Shown piece by piece: positions 1 through 11,535 of a DNA stretch of 64,000 nucleotides. Both the position numbers and the translations under genes were made by a program. The notes beneath the pieces were generated by a model, which saw only the letters and a list, made by a program, of their open reading frames with translations, ran no database searches and was not told the origin of the DNA. The first letter of the stretch is position 1; each line of letters begins with the position of its first letter. This DNA comes from Anthonomus grandis grandis (taxonomy: Eukaryota > Arthropoda > Insecta > Coleoptera > Curculionidae): contig NC_065564.1 of assembly GCF_022605725.1 (NCBI RefSeq), positions 3,202,698 to 3,266,697 of the forward strand, in the 5' to 3' direction.

Positions 1-1650
1 AATTTCAATCCGATTCCTTAAGCCGCTTGAAAAATATTAAGATGAAAGGACTCATAGTCCCAGCCAATCCTCAAATATTTGGATCGACGAAGTTAAGTCC
101 AAGTTTTCATTAGCTTAGAGTTGGAATTTTTTTTGATAATTTTGCTCCTGCTTGCCCCTGTATGTTAGCTAACTCTTGCTGTAATTTCAATCCGATTCCT
201 CAAGCCGTTTGAAAAATATTAAGGTCAAACGAGCCATAGCCCTGGCTCATCTTTAAACATTTGGGTCTACGAAATTGAGCCCAAGTTTTCGCTAGCTTAG
301 GGTTTGAATTTTTAAAATAAACTTTGCCTCTGCTTGCCCCTATATGTTAGCTAAAGTCTGCCGTAATTTTAATCCGATTGCTTAAGTCATTTGAAAAACA
401 TTAAGGTTGAACGAGTCATAGTCCCAGGCCAAGCTTTAAATATTTGGATCTAGGAGATTGAGCCCAAGTTTTCACTACCTTTGGGTTTGAATTTTTTTAA
501 ATTATTTTGCCTCTGCTTGCCCCTGTATGTTAGCTAAAATCTGATGTAATTTCAATCCGATTCCTCGAGCTGTTTGAAAAATATTAAGGTCAAACGAGCC
601 ATAGCCCTGGCTCATCCTTAAAGATTTGAGTCTACGAAATTAAGCCCAAGTTTTCACTATCTTAGGGTTTGAATTTTTTTTAATAATTTTGCTCTTGCTT
701 GCCCCTGTATGTTAGCTAACATCTGCTATAATTTCAATCCTAATCCTTAAGCCGCTTGAAATATATGAATTTCAAACGTGTCGTATCCTGTCCAGTCTTT
801 GAATATTTAGCTCTACGAAATTGAGCCCAAGTTTTCACTAGCTTAGGGTTTGAATTTTTTTTAATAATTTTGCCCTTGCTTGCCCCTGTATGTTAGCTAA
901 AGTCTGCTGTAATTTCAATCCGATTCCTTAAATCGTTTGAAAAACATTAGGGTCGAACGAGTCATATCCTGGCCAATCTTTAAATATTTGGATCTAGGAA
1001 ATTGAGCCCAAGTTTTCATTAGCTTTGGGTTGGAATTTTTTTAAATAATTTTGCTCCTACTTGCCCCTGTATTTAGCTAACGCCTGCTATAATTTTAGTC
1101 CGAATCCTTAAGCCGCTTGAAAAATATCAATGTGGAACGAGCCATAGTCTTAGCCAATCTTTAAACATTGGGATCTAAGAAATTGAGCTCAAGTTTTTAC
1201 TAGCTTAGGGTTTGATTTTTTTTTGAATAATTGTGCCTCTGCTTGCCCCTGTATGTTAGCTAACACCTGCTATAATTTTAGTCCGAATCCTTAAGCCGCT
1301 TGAAAAATATCAATATGGAACGAGCCTTAGTTCTGGCCAATCTTTAAACATTTGGACCTACAAAATTGGGTCCAAGTTTTTACTAAATTAGAACTGGAAT
1401 TTTTTTTAAATAATTTTGCTCCTGCTTGCCCTTGTATGTTAGCTAAAATCTGCTGTAGTTTCAATCCGATTCCTCAAGCCATTTGAAAAATATTAAGGTC
1501 AAACTAGCCATAGTCCTGGCTTATCTTTAAACATTTCGATCTACGATATTGAGCCCAGGTTTTCACCAGCTTAGGCTTTGAATATTTGAAAGTAATTTTG
1601 GTCCTGCTTGCCCATGTACGTTAGCTAATAACTGCCACGATTTTAATCAA
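1..1650. repeat. ~182-bp tandem satellite array (right end)
   Basis: Nine nearly full copies and a partial tenth of a unit starting with AATTTCAATCCGATTCCT. The anchor recurs at about 1, 183, 365, 548, 730, 911, 1091, 1274, 1457 and 1638, so the period is 180-183 bp. Each copy also carries TGCTTGCCCCTGTATGTTAGCTA near its end. Copies are clearly diverged from one another. The array is cut by the left edge of the window and stops right where the first zinc-finger block opens. No coding potential seen. Confidence 0.95.
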
Positions 1651-1724
1651 ATGTCTCAAACCACTTGGACGCTATCAATAATTACCGAGAAGTCCTCCAA
1701 GGTCTAACATCAGACCTCTTTCAG

Positions 1725-2347
1725 GTGGGCATAACGGGCAGAAAAATCGAAAACGAATGTCGCACCTGCAACAGGCACTTCTACAAAGCACAAGCCCTGG
1801 AGGAGCACATAGAAATCTGCTATAAACGGCAAAAGAAACCCAAAAGCGCCATCCCGGTGAAGGCTTTTCTCTGTGACACTTGCGGGCAAACTTTCACAGA
1901 GAAAGCGAAATTGCTGGAGCATCTGCGTGTCCACAGGGGCGACCTGCCTTTCGTGTGCACCTGGTGCGGGAAGAAATTCCCTGTTAAGTCTTACCTTAAA
2001 ACTCACGAGAGAGTGCATACGGGGGAGAAGCCTTACTCTTGTGAGTTTTGCGGTAAACGCTTCGCTCAGCACGCTCCCTTCAGGTGAGTAAAGGACTAAA
2101 GGTGGTTTCCGGTACTAACTGGGAGGGTTTTAGGGTTCATCGCAGGACTCACACGGGAGAGAGACCGTATGTGTGTGAGTTTTGTAACAAAGGCTTCACC
2201 ACCAATCAGGGGTTGAAGTTGCATAAAAAAAACTGCTCGGGGGGGTTGAAAAAGGCTAAAATAGAGCAGCTGCCCCAGCAGCAGTACGTTCAACTGAATC
2301 CCACTTATATTATGGACGATCATGGCATTTTTGGTATGGTGGAGTAA
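1725..2347 (+). CDS. C2H2 zinc-finger block 1 (short, 5 fingers)
   Basis: Two exons joined by a 50-nt intron at 2084-2133 (GTGAGT donor, TTTTAG acceptor, phase 2) restore the finger read ...APFRVHRRTH. The product has one degenerate leading finger (CRTCNRHF...) and then four tightly linked TGEKPY-type fingers. It ends with the cassette KGFTTNQGLKLHKKNC, shared with blocks 2 and 3 and, with small changes, block 14. It is the shortest of the many-finger blocks; the middle fingers of its relatives are missing. No ATG opens the frame. The likeliest acceptor is TTTCAG ending at 1724, with CTAAC as a possible branch site, which would give a phase-0 junction; a weaker AG at 1740-1741 would give the phase-2 junction used by all other blocks. 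AATAAA follows at about 2379. It may be a decayed member next to the satellite. Confidence 0.75.
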
Positions 2348-2518
2348 TTGTTTTGTGATAAGCCTTAAGTATTTTAAAATAAATGCAATAGTTGTAATAA
2401 GTTGAAGTTTACTATTTCCTTAAAATAAAACTCCTGGCAGTATAATTCCTGGAGTGAGTCCAATTTGTCATTTAAGAAGGCCACTCCAAATAAGATTTAC
2501 TGTTTTTAATTATTTTAG

Positions 2519-3623
2519 CATTAATCCAAGAAAAAAGACCTTCAAAGGAAACAAGAGAGGGTGGTTTTGTTGCAAGTTATGCAATAAAAACTTTAAAACC
2601 ATAGGTCGCTTCACGAAACACACCTTAACCCCTTGCACCAAGACCACCTGGACCTGCAAGTATTGTCAAGAGAAGTTTGAGGACCGACACCTCCTTCGCC
2701 TTCACAAAACCTCCCATAAAGCAACTTATTTTGAGGAGGAACGTCCCTCTTATAAGTACGACGAGGTGCAAAGCATTTACTTCTGTGAAACCTGCTCCGC
2801 TGAATACCAAAAGGTCGAGGAGGTCGAAGAGCACTTGAAGATCCACCAGAGGCTCTTCAAGTGCTCGAATTGCTCTCAAGAGTTCGAAAGTCCATTCGAG
2901 TTTGGGATGCACCAGATGAAACATAGCGAGGCTAAAACTCTGAAGTGTCCCTGTTGCCCGTACATCAGTAAAACCTTGAACCCCAACAGCTTCAAAGCCC
3001 ACGTGAACTATCAACATCTGAAGCGATTTCCGTTCTTCTGTAAGGAGTGCGGCAAGGGATTCAAGCAGTTCAAGGTCTACCAAGAGCACCAGAACCTGCA
3101 TCAGGGCACCAAGCCATACTCCTGCATCGTCTGCAGCAAAACCTTCACTTTTGAGAAGTACATGGTGGTGCATCAGCTAAAGAAACACCAGGCCTCAGTT
3201 AGTGTCAAAGACTACGACATGCCTCAAATAATTAGCCACAGAATCAAAAAGCAACCGAACTCCTTTCTCTGTGACACTTGCGGTCAAGGGTTCACCGAAA
3301 AATCCAAACTTCTCAAACATATCAGGGTCCACAAGGGCGATCTACCCTTCGTGTGTCAATGGTGCGACAAGAGGTTCCCACAGAAGGACTATCTGAAGAC
3401 CCACGAGAGGGTCCACACGAGAGAGAAGCCTTATTCGTGCGAATTCTGTGGGAAATGCTTTGGGTTTTCAGCCTCCTTTAAGGTCCACATCAGAACCCAC
3501 ACTGGGGAACGACCTTACGTCTGCAGCTTTTGCAGCAAAGGCTTCACCACCAACCAAGGCTTGAAGCTGCATAAGAAGAATTGTCCGGGGATTTCAATGT
3601 TGAAAATTGAGAAAACCCTTTGA
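2519..3623 (+). CDS. C2H2 zinc-finger block 2 (11 fingers)
   Basis: One uninterrupted exon encoding 367 residues after the acceptor TTATTTTAG (AG at 2517-2518); one base (C) precedes the first full codon, so the junction is phase 2. Eleven C2H2 or C2HC fingers fill the protein. The first six or seven have irregular linkers; the last four are joined by canonical TGE(R/K)P(Y/F) linkers, the usual sign of sequence-specific DNA binding. The last finger ends in cysteine (HKKNC), as in blocks 1, 3 and 14. There is no plausible ATG near the start: reading upstream gives only a GTG that coincides with a possible GTGAGT donor at 2454. It is therefore probably a 3'-terminal exon spliced to an upstream common exon. 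A poly(A) signal AATAAA lies near 3810. Confidence 0.88.
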
Positions 3624-3910
3624 TTTAACGGAATTATCCAGAAGGAGTGCTTCTTATGAATTTGATTGGCTATTCAGAAGACAGTTGCCCTCCAAACCAG
3701 CACAGAGGACAGTTAGTCCATTAATAAAGAGAGAGGGCAATCTGGAGGTCATGTGATAACCTTGTAACAGATCGAATTGTCATATAATAATTTATATTCC
3801 TTTAGTGCAATAAAATATTTCTGAACTGCTGACGCTTGATTTTTCCATTTTCCTGCTCAAACCTGGATAAAAAATCATCCAGTCTTAACTAATACAGCCT
3901 CACATTTTAG

Positions 3911-5303
3911 CCATAAAATGACCCTAAGGAACACCTCCCGGGAAAGTAACAAAATGAGTGAATTTCTAAACATAATCCTAAAGGAATCCGATGACGATTT
4001 GAACTATGACGATCCAGACTTCACACAACCAGACGATTTGAAGGAAGAACCGGAGGAGAAACCGTTGATGTCTCTTAGGAGAACCCTGTACCCTTGTCAT
4101 AAGTGCTCCAAACTGTTCACCAGCAAGTTCAACTTGAATAAACATATGAGTAAAGATTGCAACCCGAACGAAACGACGGATTGGATCACCAAGACGGAAA
4201 ATGGCAAGAGGATATACTTCTGCAAAAAGTGCCCTTTAACCTTCCCCACCGTCAGGGAGCTACAGATTCATAGAAAGGAGCACTTGCCAAAAGAGTACGT
4301 GGAGTATCACTACTACAGCTTCGACGACATCCAAGAGCTCTACGTGTGCAACACTTGCTCAGCAGAATTCAAAGACGAGGAGGAGGCCAAGAAGCACGTC
4401 AAAGGCCACTCGGAGATATTCGATTGTAGGTTTTGCGAGGAGAAGTTTCAGACATTGTTCCAACTGGGGAGTCACATCAAGGTAAGTCGGAGTCTCTGGC
4501 CAACTTGGACCAGAGCACGATCCATTGGTTAATCGGGGCCTTCTTTGCAGACCACCCATAGCGACGACGGCCAATTCAGCTGCCCGCTCTGTCCCGACCA
4601 ACAATTCTCCAAGGCCTCCCATTTTATGAAACACGTGGCAATCAAACACCAAAAACGGTACATGTACAACTGTCCCGAGTGCGGTCGCGGGTTCCACAGT
4701 AAAACCTTGTGCCGAGAGCACCAGAACGTGCACAAGGGCATCAAACCGTTCGTTTGCGTGGTCTGTAACGCCGGATTCACTTACTCCAAGTCGGTGGTGA
4801 CCCACCAGCTGAAGGCCCACCGGGTGGAGATCCTCGGCAAGTCCCACGCCACCGAGTGCACCTTCTGTAGGCACCGTTTTGTCACCGTCGCCTCCCTGGA
4901 GAGGCACGTGTTACAATGCCACGGCACCCCCAAGCCTCCCAAGGAGAAAATCCATCTGTGCGACATTTGCGGCATGGGATTCGTTAAGAAGAACAAATTG
5001 GTGGTGCACCAGAGGGTCCACACGGGAGTGAAGCCTTATCCCTGCCGGTATTGCGACAAGCACTTCTCCAAGTCTGGAGAGAGGAACTGCCACGAACGGA
5101 TACATACCGGGGAGAGGCCTTATAGTTGCGAGTACTGCGGGAAGGCTTTTAGGCAATCTGCCCCGTTTAAGGTCCATATTCGGACTCATACTGGCGAGAG
5201 ACCTTACGTGTGCGAGTTGTGTCATAAAGGGTTTACCACCAATCAGGGCTTGAAACTCCATAAGAAGAATTGCAATTGCAGTACTGATTACAAAGGTTTC
5301 TGA
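3911..5303 (+). CDS. C2H2 zinc-finger block 3 (12 fingers)
   Basis: Two exons with a 69-nt phase-0 intron at 4482-4550 (AAG|GTAAGT, TTTGCAG|ACC). The upstream acceptor CACATTTTAG ends at 3910 and leaves one base before the frame (phase 2). The frame meets an ATG at 3918, so an independent start there cannot be excluded. The joined product is 440 residues: an acidic N-terminus (ESDDDLNYDDPD, then DLKEEPEE, SUMO-like) followed by twelve C2H2 fingers, the last four with TGERPY/TGVKPY linkers. The C-terminus repeats the KGFTTNQGLKLHKKNC cassette. Finger order and the C-S-A-E-F finger (YVCNTCSAEF) match blocks 2 and 4 closely, pointing to origin by tandem duplication. Expected role: nuclear DNA-binding protein. 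Confidence 0.88.
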
Positions 5304-5892
5304 TAAGGTTTCCTGTGGATGGCTTCAGGATCTGTTAGTAAAATGGTCTTTAAATTCGTCATGGTTTGTCTAGTTTTCTTTGAAAGTCAATTGTTCGGCT
5401 TCCAAGGTCATAAGGCAAGAGCAAAGGTTGTATCCGTGAGCTTTTTTTAAGAATCAACCTTAGGCAGGAAAGCAGAGAGTCCTTAGGCAGAAAAAATTAC
5501 TGATGAAGTCTTTTATTCCTGGAAAAATGGGAAAGACACTTCTTTAATTCTCTAAGGGCTCCTCTTCATCTTTGATTGGGTTACGTCTAGGTTGCCTTGG
5601 AAATAATTTTGACCACTGGGTTCCTTGAGGAGTAGAGGAAATCACTTTTAGGGATTCTAGATTAAACCATTCCAGTGCTCTGCAAATCTCAATTTGAGCT
5701 TCTGGGAGAAAATTGAATTAAATTAATATTTATTGTAAATAACAGAAATTATGACCATTATATGAAAAACCATGTAAGGAAACCAATAAAGCTTATAATT
5801 TGACAATTTTTCGTTTATCTTGTAAATAAAAGGATGACTACAGATCCCAATTCTCCCCTCAGTACCTGACCTAAAGCCACCCATTTTTCTAG
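5304..5892. other. Spacer between zinc-finger blocks 3 and 4
   Basis: No coding sequence or recognised repeat here. It holds the 3' flank of block 3 (AATAAA at 5785-5790) and ends in the TTTTTCTAG acceptor used by block 4. No TATA box or other obvious promoter was seen. Confidence 0.6.
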
Positions 5893-7022
5893 TTTCCCAA
5901 CCAGTATCAACCAGGAGGAGCTGCAGATCAAGGACGAATCAACTACAGACGAAGAAAACAAAAACGAAATAAAATGCAAAAAATGCCCAGAAACCTTCTC
6001 GACCATAACGCAGCTAAAACAGCACAGAAAACTGCACAAAAACGTCATTGAACTGCCGGAGCACACGTACAAACTGGACACCCTGCAGGACCTTTACATA
6101 TGTTGCACCTGCTCTGCAGAATTCCAGAAGGAACTCGAAGTGAAGCAGCACGTGAAAGATTTCCACGAGAATGAGTACTGCTGCTCCCAGTGTCCAAAGA
6201 CGTTCCAGACCCTGTTGCAGGTGGCCCGGCACTCTGGAAAGCACGATCCAGAGGGACGCATGAGCTGCTCCTTGTGCCCTTTCCAGACTCTGAAAAAGAG
6301 CACGTTGCACACGCACATCAACGGGGTCCACTTGAAAAAATTCCTTTACTTTTGTCCCACATGCGGCAAGGGGTTTAACGATCAGTTGCTCTTTAAGGAG
6401 CACGCGAATGAGCATTTGGGGGCGAGACCTTTTGCATGTATCGTGTGTGGTAAGAGTTTCACTTATAGCAGGTAAGTTAGGACTCCAGAGTCGCGACACG
6501 GATCCAATTCGACATTTTAGGTACCTGACCACCCACCAGATCAGAAACCATCGGGTAAACATAGAAGGCACCCTCCTCCCGAACCAGTGTCCAGTATGCA
6601 GCAAACGGTACAGTAAACCAGAATCATTGGAGAAGCACCTCAAAGAGATCCACTTGAAAAAAGGCCCTCACGAGAAGAAGCATCTCTGTGACACGTGCGG
6701 CAAAGGGTTTGCCACTCGCAGCAAACTAGTGGTCCACGAGAGAGTCCACACCGGATACAAACCTTACGCTTGCACGTGCTGCGGTAAGTGTTTCACCAAA
6801 AGGGACTATTTGGTGAGCCACGAAAGGTCGCATAGTGGGGAGAGGCCTTACTACTGTGAGTACTGCGGTAAGAGTTTCAGCCAAAGGGGTCCTCTGAGGA
6901 TCCATCTGAGGATCCACACTGGGGAGAAGCCTTACGTTTGTAATTTGTGCGAAACCAGGTTTAGCACCAGGAGTTCTTTGAATATGCATAAGAAAAACGT
7001 GCTGTATTGCTGTGCCGAATGA
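5893..7022 (+). CDS. C2H2 zinc-finger block 4 (11 fingers)
   Basis: Two exons, 5893-6471 and 6521-7022, separated by a 49-nt phase-2 intron (AG|GTAAGT ... TTTTAG|G) that splits the finger FTYSRYLTTHQ. The entry acceptor is TTTTTCTAG ending at 5892; one base precedes the frame (phase 2). No ATG occurs before the first finger, so translation must start elsewhere. The 359-residue product begins with an acidic stretch (DESTTDEENKNE) and carries eleven C2H2 fingers. The last one ends HKKNVLYC, a C2HC variant of the HKKNC ending in blocks 1-3. The terminal four fingers have TGYKPY/SGERPY/TGEKPY linkers. The only spacer to block 5 is a TIR transposon. DNA-binding function is inferred from family knowledge. 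Confidence 0.87.
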
Positions 7023-7032
7023 AAAGGCTTAG

Positions 7033-7973
7033 GATCCCAGTAAACAGAATGACGTGAATAATTGGACACAATCGACGTCATTTGACGAGAAATATGACGT
7101 CAATATGACTTTATATTGACGTGATAATGTCACATCCCATAGACGACAGCTGCCGACGTCTTATTTGCGACATCTTTAACGTCAAAAGGACCATAAAATG
7201 ACGTTAATATGACGTACGAAATAAGGCTTTTAAAATACGGTGAAAATAAATAAAATATTTTACTTAATAGTCTTTTATTGCATTTAATAAAAGTAATTTT
7301 TTAATACTACTCAGTATAAATTCGTGAAATCACAAATTTTATTAAGACAAAACTAGTAGATTGTACAACATTCTCCGAAGTATCCAAAGATCCATTTTTT
7401 CTAAAATGACGTAATGACGATGACTTTCAACTTTTGTATGACCAACACTGATATTTAACAAAATTTTTGGTTACTAGCTTACTAGCAAAACGATAATGTA
7501 AAATAGAACAGGAATGTAATAAGCAAATAACAAAGTCTGCAAAAGTATTATTGGTAACGCCAATCATGCCAAACAATCATTGAATAAAATATAATAAGCA
7601 TTATTGAGGCGGTATATTTAAACAGGAAAGGTATTAAATTTAAATCACATTTTTATGTATTAATTATATTTATTTAAACACCTAATAAAGTTAGTATAAT
7701 TGGCAAATTCAATACTGATAATACATACTTTTGTAGTTAAAAATTAAGTATGAAAAGCCTTTAATTTGTTTAAAAAATAAATGTAAAAAAATTAATTGTT
7801 TATTTTTACGCGTTGAAAAAATAGTAACCTTTCGACATAATTGTGACGTAAAATTACGTCATTGGTTGATGGCATAAATAACTTCATAAATGTCACGTAA
7901 TTTCTGGCATAGTTTTTCCATCATAGATTCCATAAAATTGACGTCATTCACCTTCAGTGTGTTTACTGGGATC
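7033..7973. mobile_element. Non-autonomous TIR DNA element (~940 bp)
   Basis: The two ends are perfect 14-bp inverted repeats, GATCCCAGTAAACA at 7033-7046 and its complement at 7960-7973. Subterminal regions at both ends are packed with TGACGT/ACGTCA motifs (about 7050-7215 and 7845-7950). The interior is AT-rich and has no transposase frame. I could not identify a convincing target-site duplication or assign a superfamily. It fills almost exactly the gap between block 4's stop and block 5's acceptor. Confidence 0.8.
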
Positions 7974-8167
7974 TGAGCTTGTTGGAGGCGGAACCTGGAA
8001 AGACTTATTTATAGATTAGAAGGGATCTTTTATTTAATCTCTTTCCTTAGATTTTAAGTTTCATATTGCCATACAGAATAAAATCCTTTAAGTTTGAATG
8101 GTTGGGTTTTATTGCTCCTGCTCAGCACATCCTTCGCACTGCTCCTACTAATTTACGAATATTTTAG

Positions 8168-9737
8168 GACCAAACGTACCAGATCGGGAAAGTATCAGCG
8201 CTACGTCTGCATACAATGCAACAAAATGTCCAAAACTCAAAGGCAGGCGAGCCTGCACAAGCATTTCCACAACCAAAACTCCTACTTCACCACTGATAAA
8301 CTTAAGAATATATTCAAGTGTAACTTTTGCTCTACCACGTCATCGAGTGAAAGTGCCATTAAAGTTCATTTAACAGAACATGCCACCAGTTGCAACACTT
8401 GTCTATTAAAATTCGAAAATATTTTCTTGCTGGGGCTCCATATGGCGGAGCACGACGACTCCGAAAGAATCTTCTGTCCCTCCTGTGATTTCTCTGGAAA
8501 ATTGCCTGCTCTGTTAAAGAAACACATCAGCAGCAACCACTTTGTGGTTAAAGTAGAAGAAAACGACGAGGACTACAAAGTTTCTAGTGACTTTGTAGAA
8601 AGTGAAGAGGACGAGGAAGAAGAGAAACCTAAAAAGAAGTCTTGCCTTAAGGATGTGCGCAGGAGAACGAACGCCCAACGAGTATGCAAGGTCTGCAACA
8701 AGGAGTTCACCACAGCAAAAGACCTGAAGAACCACAAAAAGGTCCATAAAGCAGAAAGGCTCGAGTCCCTCTACAAATTCAATGCGGTCAAGGAGACTTA
8801 CACCTGCGACACTTGCCTGAGCGAGTTCGAAACGAAAGACCAAATCCTGGAGCACGTGGAGGTCCACACCTTCACTTGCCCGGTTTGCTCTCAAAAATTC
8901 AAAAAAGCCCTTCTGATGGGCCTTCACATGGCCGAGCACAACCCGGAAGACTTCATAAGTTGTCCAATATGCAACCACGAGTTCAAAACCAGATGCAAGA
9001 GCAGACTGGCGAGGCACATCAGACAAACCCACCAAAAAGAACGTCCCAAGACCAGCCAGTGCGAGTACTGCGGCTCCTCCTACCTCTCGAAAACGATGCT
9101 GGAGGACCACATCCGGGTGGTTCACCTAAAAAAGGAACCCTCCAAGTGTATAGTCTGTGGCAGCACCTTCACTCTACAATCCAGCATGAGAATCCACCAA
9201 ATAAACAAGCACCGGGTTGTGGACGAGAGCGAGCTGCCGTCCAACTATTGCACCTTGTGCAAGATGACCTTCAAGAAACCCTCCTCCTTGGAGAAACACT
9301 TGGAGATGAAACGTTGCATCCCCTCGCCGAGGGTCGAGCGCCAAGGTCACTTCATCTGCGATCTTTGTGGCAAAGAGTTCAGGTTTTTCAAGACCTTTAA
9401 ACTGCACCTCAGGGAGCATGCGGGAGACAAGCCTTACAAGTGCTCCTTCTGTCCCAAATCATTCGTGATCAACTCCAAACGGTTGGCCCACGAGGTCTCG
9501 CACACCGACTCCAGGCCGTTTTCCTGCGAGAGCTGCGGTCAGAGCTACAAGACCTGGAAGCACCTCAGAAGGCACCTGGTGATCCACGGTACCAACCCCA
9601 AAGCGAGTTTCAACTGCTCGTTTTGCGGCAAAGAGTTTGCTAACAAAGACACTCAGAGGGGTCATATGAAGAAGTGTTCTAGGCCCGAGAGGCCTCCTGG
9701 GGAGCTGTTTTCCAGCACCTTCGGAGGTACCGCCTAA
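8168..9737 (+). CDS. C2H2 zinc-finger block 5 (15 fingers, internally duplicated)
   Basis: A single exon for 522 residues after the acceptor CGAATATTTTAG (AG 8166-8167), one base before the frame (phase 2). The frame happens to stay open upstream to an ATG at 8094 that would give a hydrophobic, signal-anchor-like N-terminus, but that stretch is more easily read as the 3' end of an intron. About fifteen C2H2-like fingers are present; the first two have degenerate spacing. A highly acidic-basic linker (ESEEDEEEEKPKKK) lies near residues 140-160. Fingers before and after this linker repeat the same order, including LGLHMAEH and MGLHMAEH, so the front half is a duplicate of the second module. It ends without the HKKNC cassette. 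AATAAA is at 9892. Confidence 0.88.
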
Positions 9738-10107
9738 AGAGATTTATTTAAAAGTTGTCTAGACTATCCTGGAGCAACTCCACATGCTTCAGGATGGCAT
9801 CCAAGAGATCTTGAAGGTTGTTTTTTGGTATGTTTGGGACTTGCGCCTGAGAGTCCAGTTCAAATAAGGCTTTAACATTTAAATATTTTATAATAAAAGA
9901 AGTATTTTATTTATTCTCTCCTGCATAATTTAAATGTGTGATTTTTGAATACATGTATGTATGTGAACGTAAATTTGTAGTTTTTATGGGAATCTTTCCT
10001 CTCTCATAGGAGTCCAAGACTTATGCAGAGGAGCCAGATTCTGGATCTGGCAAATAAAACTTCTCTACTGAGACTCACATGACTAACTGGGCCTCTTACA
10101 TTTTTAG
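9738..10107. other. Spacer between zinc-finger blocks 5 and 6
   Basis: AT-rich 3' flank of block 5 with a poly(A) signal at 9892-9897, then a pyrimidine-rich stretch ending in ACATTTTTAG. No promoter-like element, repeat or RNA gene seen. Confidence 0.5.
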
Positions 10108-11218
10108 CATGATAATTGAGCTGGATCACTCAATCCGGCACAAATACAAATTCACCTCCAAGCGGAAGTCGTCGAAGAAACTAGTGCATCGAAAACCCCC
10201 GAATATAAATCCCGACAACCCAGTCCAGTGCCGACAATGTGACAAAACCATCACCTCCCAAAAACATTTTGAGATCCACACGTACCTCCATAAACTTTTA
10301 TCCAGGAAACTCTTTGAGGAAGGCAAATGCTCTTTTTGCGAGGCTCATCTTTCGGCAGATAAGCTCCAAGAGCACCTGAAGTCCCACGAAGAAACTTGCA
10401 ACGTCTGCCATGCGGTGTTCGCTAACCCCTTCGTCTTGGGAGTGCACATGTCTGATCACGACGAAGAGCATCGCCTCTGCTGTCCCTTTTGCACCTACAA
10501 AGGTTCCCTCTCGCACTGCCTCAAGGCGCACCTCCTCACCAAGCACCTTCAGTTGAAAATATTCAGGTGCGAGGAGTGCGGCAGCACCTACACCGCCAAG
10601 AGGCACCTGCAAGAGCACATCAGGTTCCACCATAAGAAAATGGACCCGTACTCTTGCATAGTGTGCCGCAGGGTTTTCATATTCAAGTCCAGCCTGGACA
10701 AGCATCAGATCAACAGCCATCGGCCACTGATCGACGGCGACGTACCCTCGAATTATTGCATCATCTGCAAAAGGGTCTTGTCCACGGTGGAGGCGCTCCA
10801 GAGGCACATCCAGGAGAAGCATTCGGGAAGCAAACCGGTCAAACTGACCGACCGATTCGTGTGCGACATCTGCGGCAAAGACTTCTCGCATAGGCAGTCT
10901 TGGTTGTTGCACACCAAAGGTCACAGCGGATTGAAGCCTTACAGCTGCAAGATGTGCTCTAAGTCCTTTAGGGTGAGAGCCTTTTTGACTCAGCACGAGC
11001 GATCGCACTCCAATGACCGTCCATTTTCTTGTGAGAAGTGCGGCAATCGCTTTAAGAGGAAAGAGGCTTTGAGGAGGCATTTGGCCACTCACACAGATGT
11101 CAAGCCCTTCGTTTGTCCCAACTGTGATAAAACCTTTAGGAGGAGGGAGCACCTCAAGCTCCACCTGAACAGCTGCAACAGGAATATGGAGGCGATCAGA
11201 GGTGCTATGGGAGATTAG
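10108..11218 (+). CDS. C2H2 zinc-finger block 6 (11 fingers)
   Basis: One exon encoding 369 residues, entered through ACATTTTTAG (AG 10106-10107) with one leftover base, phase 2. The first full codon is itself ATG (10109), and another in-frame ATG lies upstream at 10079, so an independent start is possible though weakly supported. A basic segment (KFTSKRKSSKK) precedes eleven C2H2 fingers. The organisation matches block 5's second half: a C-N-V-C-H-A-V-F finger with VLGVHMSDH, then YSCIVCRRVF with HQINSH, then NYCIICKR. The final finger ends in cysteine (HLKLHLNSC). The last four fingers have DRPF/KPY-type linkers. It is most likely a paralogous exon of block 5. Confidence 0.88.
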
Positions 11219-11535
11219 GGTGCCCTGGAATTGTATTTTAGTTTATAAGGGTTTTTTAAATTATATTTTTTATTTATTTATAAATCGTTGTTTGTCTACG
11301 CGTTCCCTAAGGAGCCTCAAGAGACGTGCTTTATCCGATGTTCCTGTAAAAACTAATATAGATGCAGAATTAGAAGTGGCAGCATTAGATACATGGGGCA
11401 TCGCTCTATTTAGAAGTTTCTGGGCTTGGTTCTCCCTTACAAAGTCAGGAAGTTGGGCAAATAATGGTAAAATGGTAAAGGTTTATGATTTGCGGGTATG
11501 CCTGAGTCAATTCAATTAACCTTACCCAATTTTAG

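Noticed and set aside
8094..8167. Signal-anchor-like N-terminus upstream of block 5
   Set aside because: The hydrophobic stretch coincides with the pyrimidine-rich end of an intron ending in ATTTTAG, and the phase-2 rule of the other blocks fits a splice site better.
11202..11519. 105-codon plus-strand frame between blocks 6 and 7
   Set aside because: It overlaps the 3' end of block 6 in another frame and has no recognisable domain. Part (about 11290-11450) could be an old transposon scrap, but I cannot support it.
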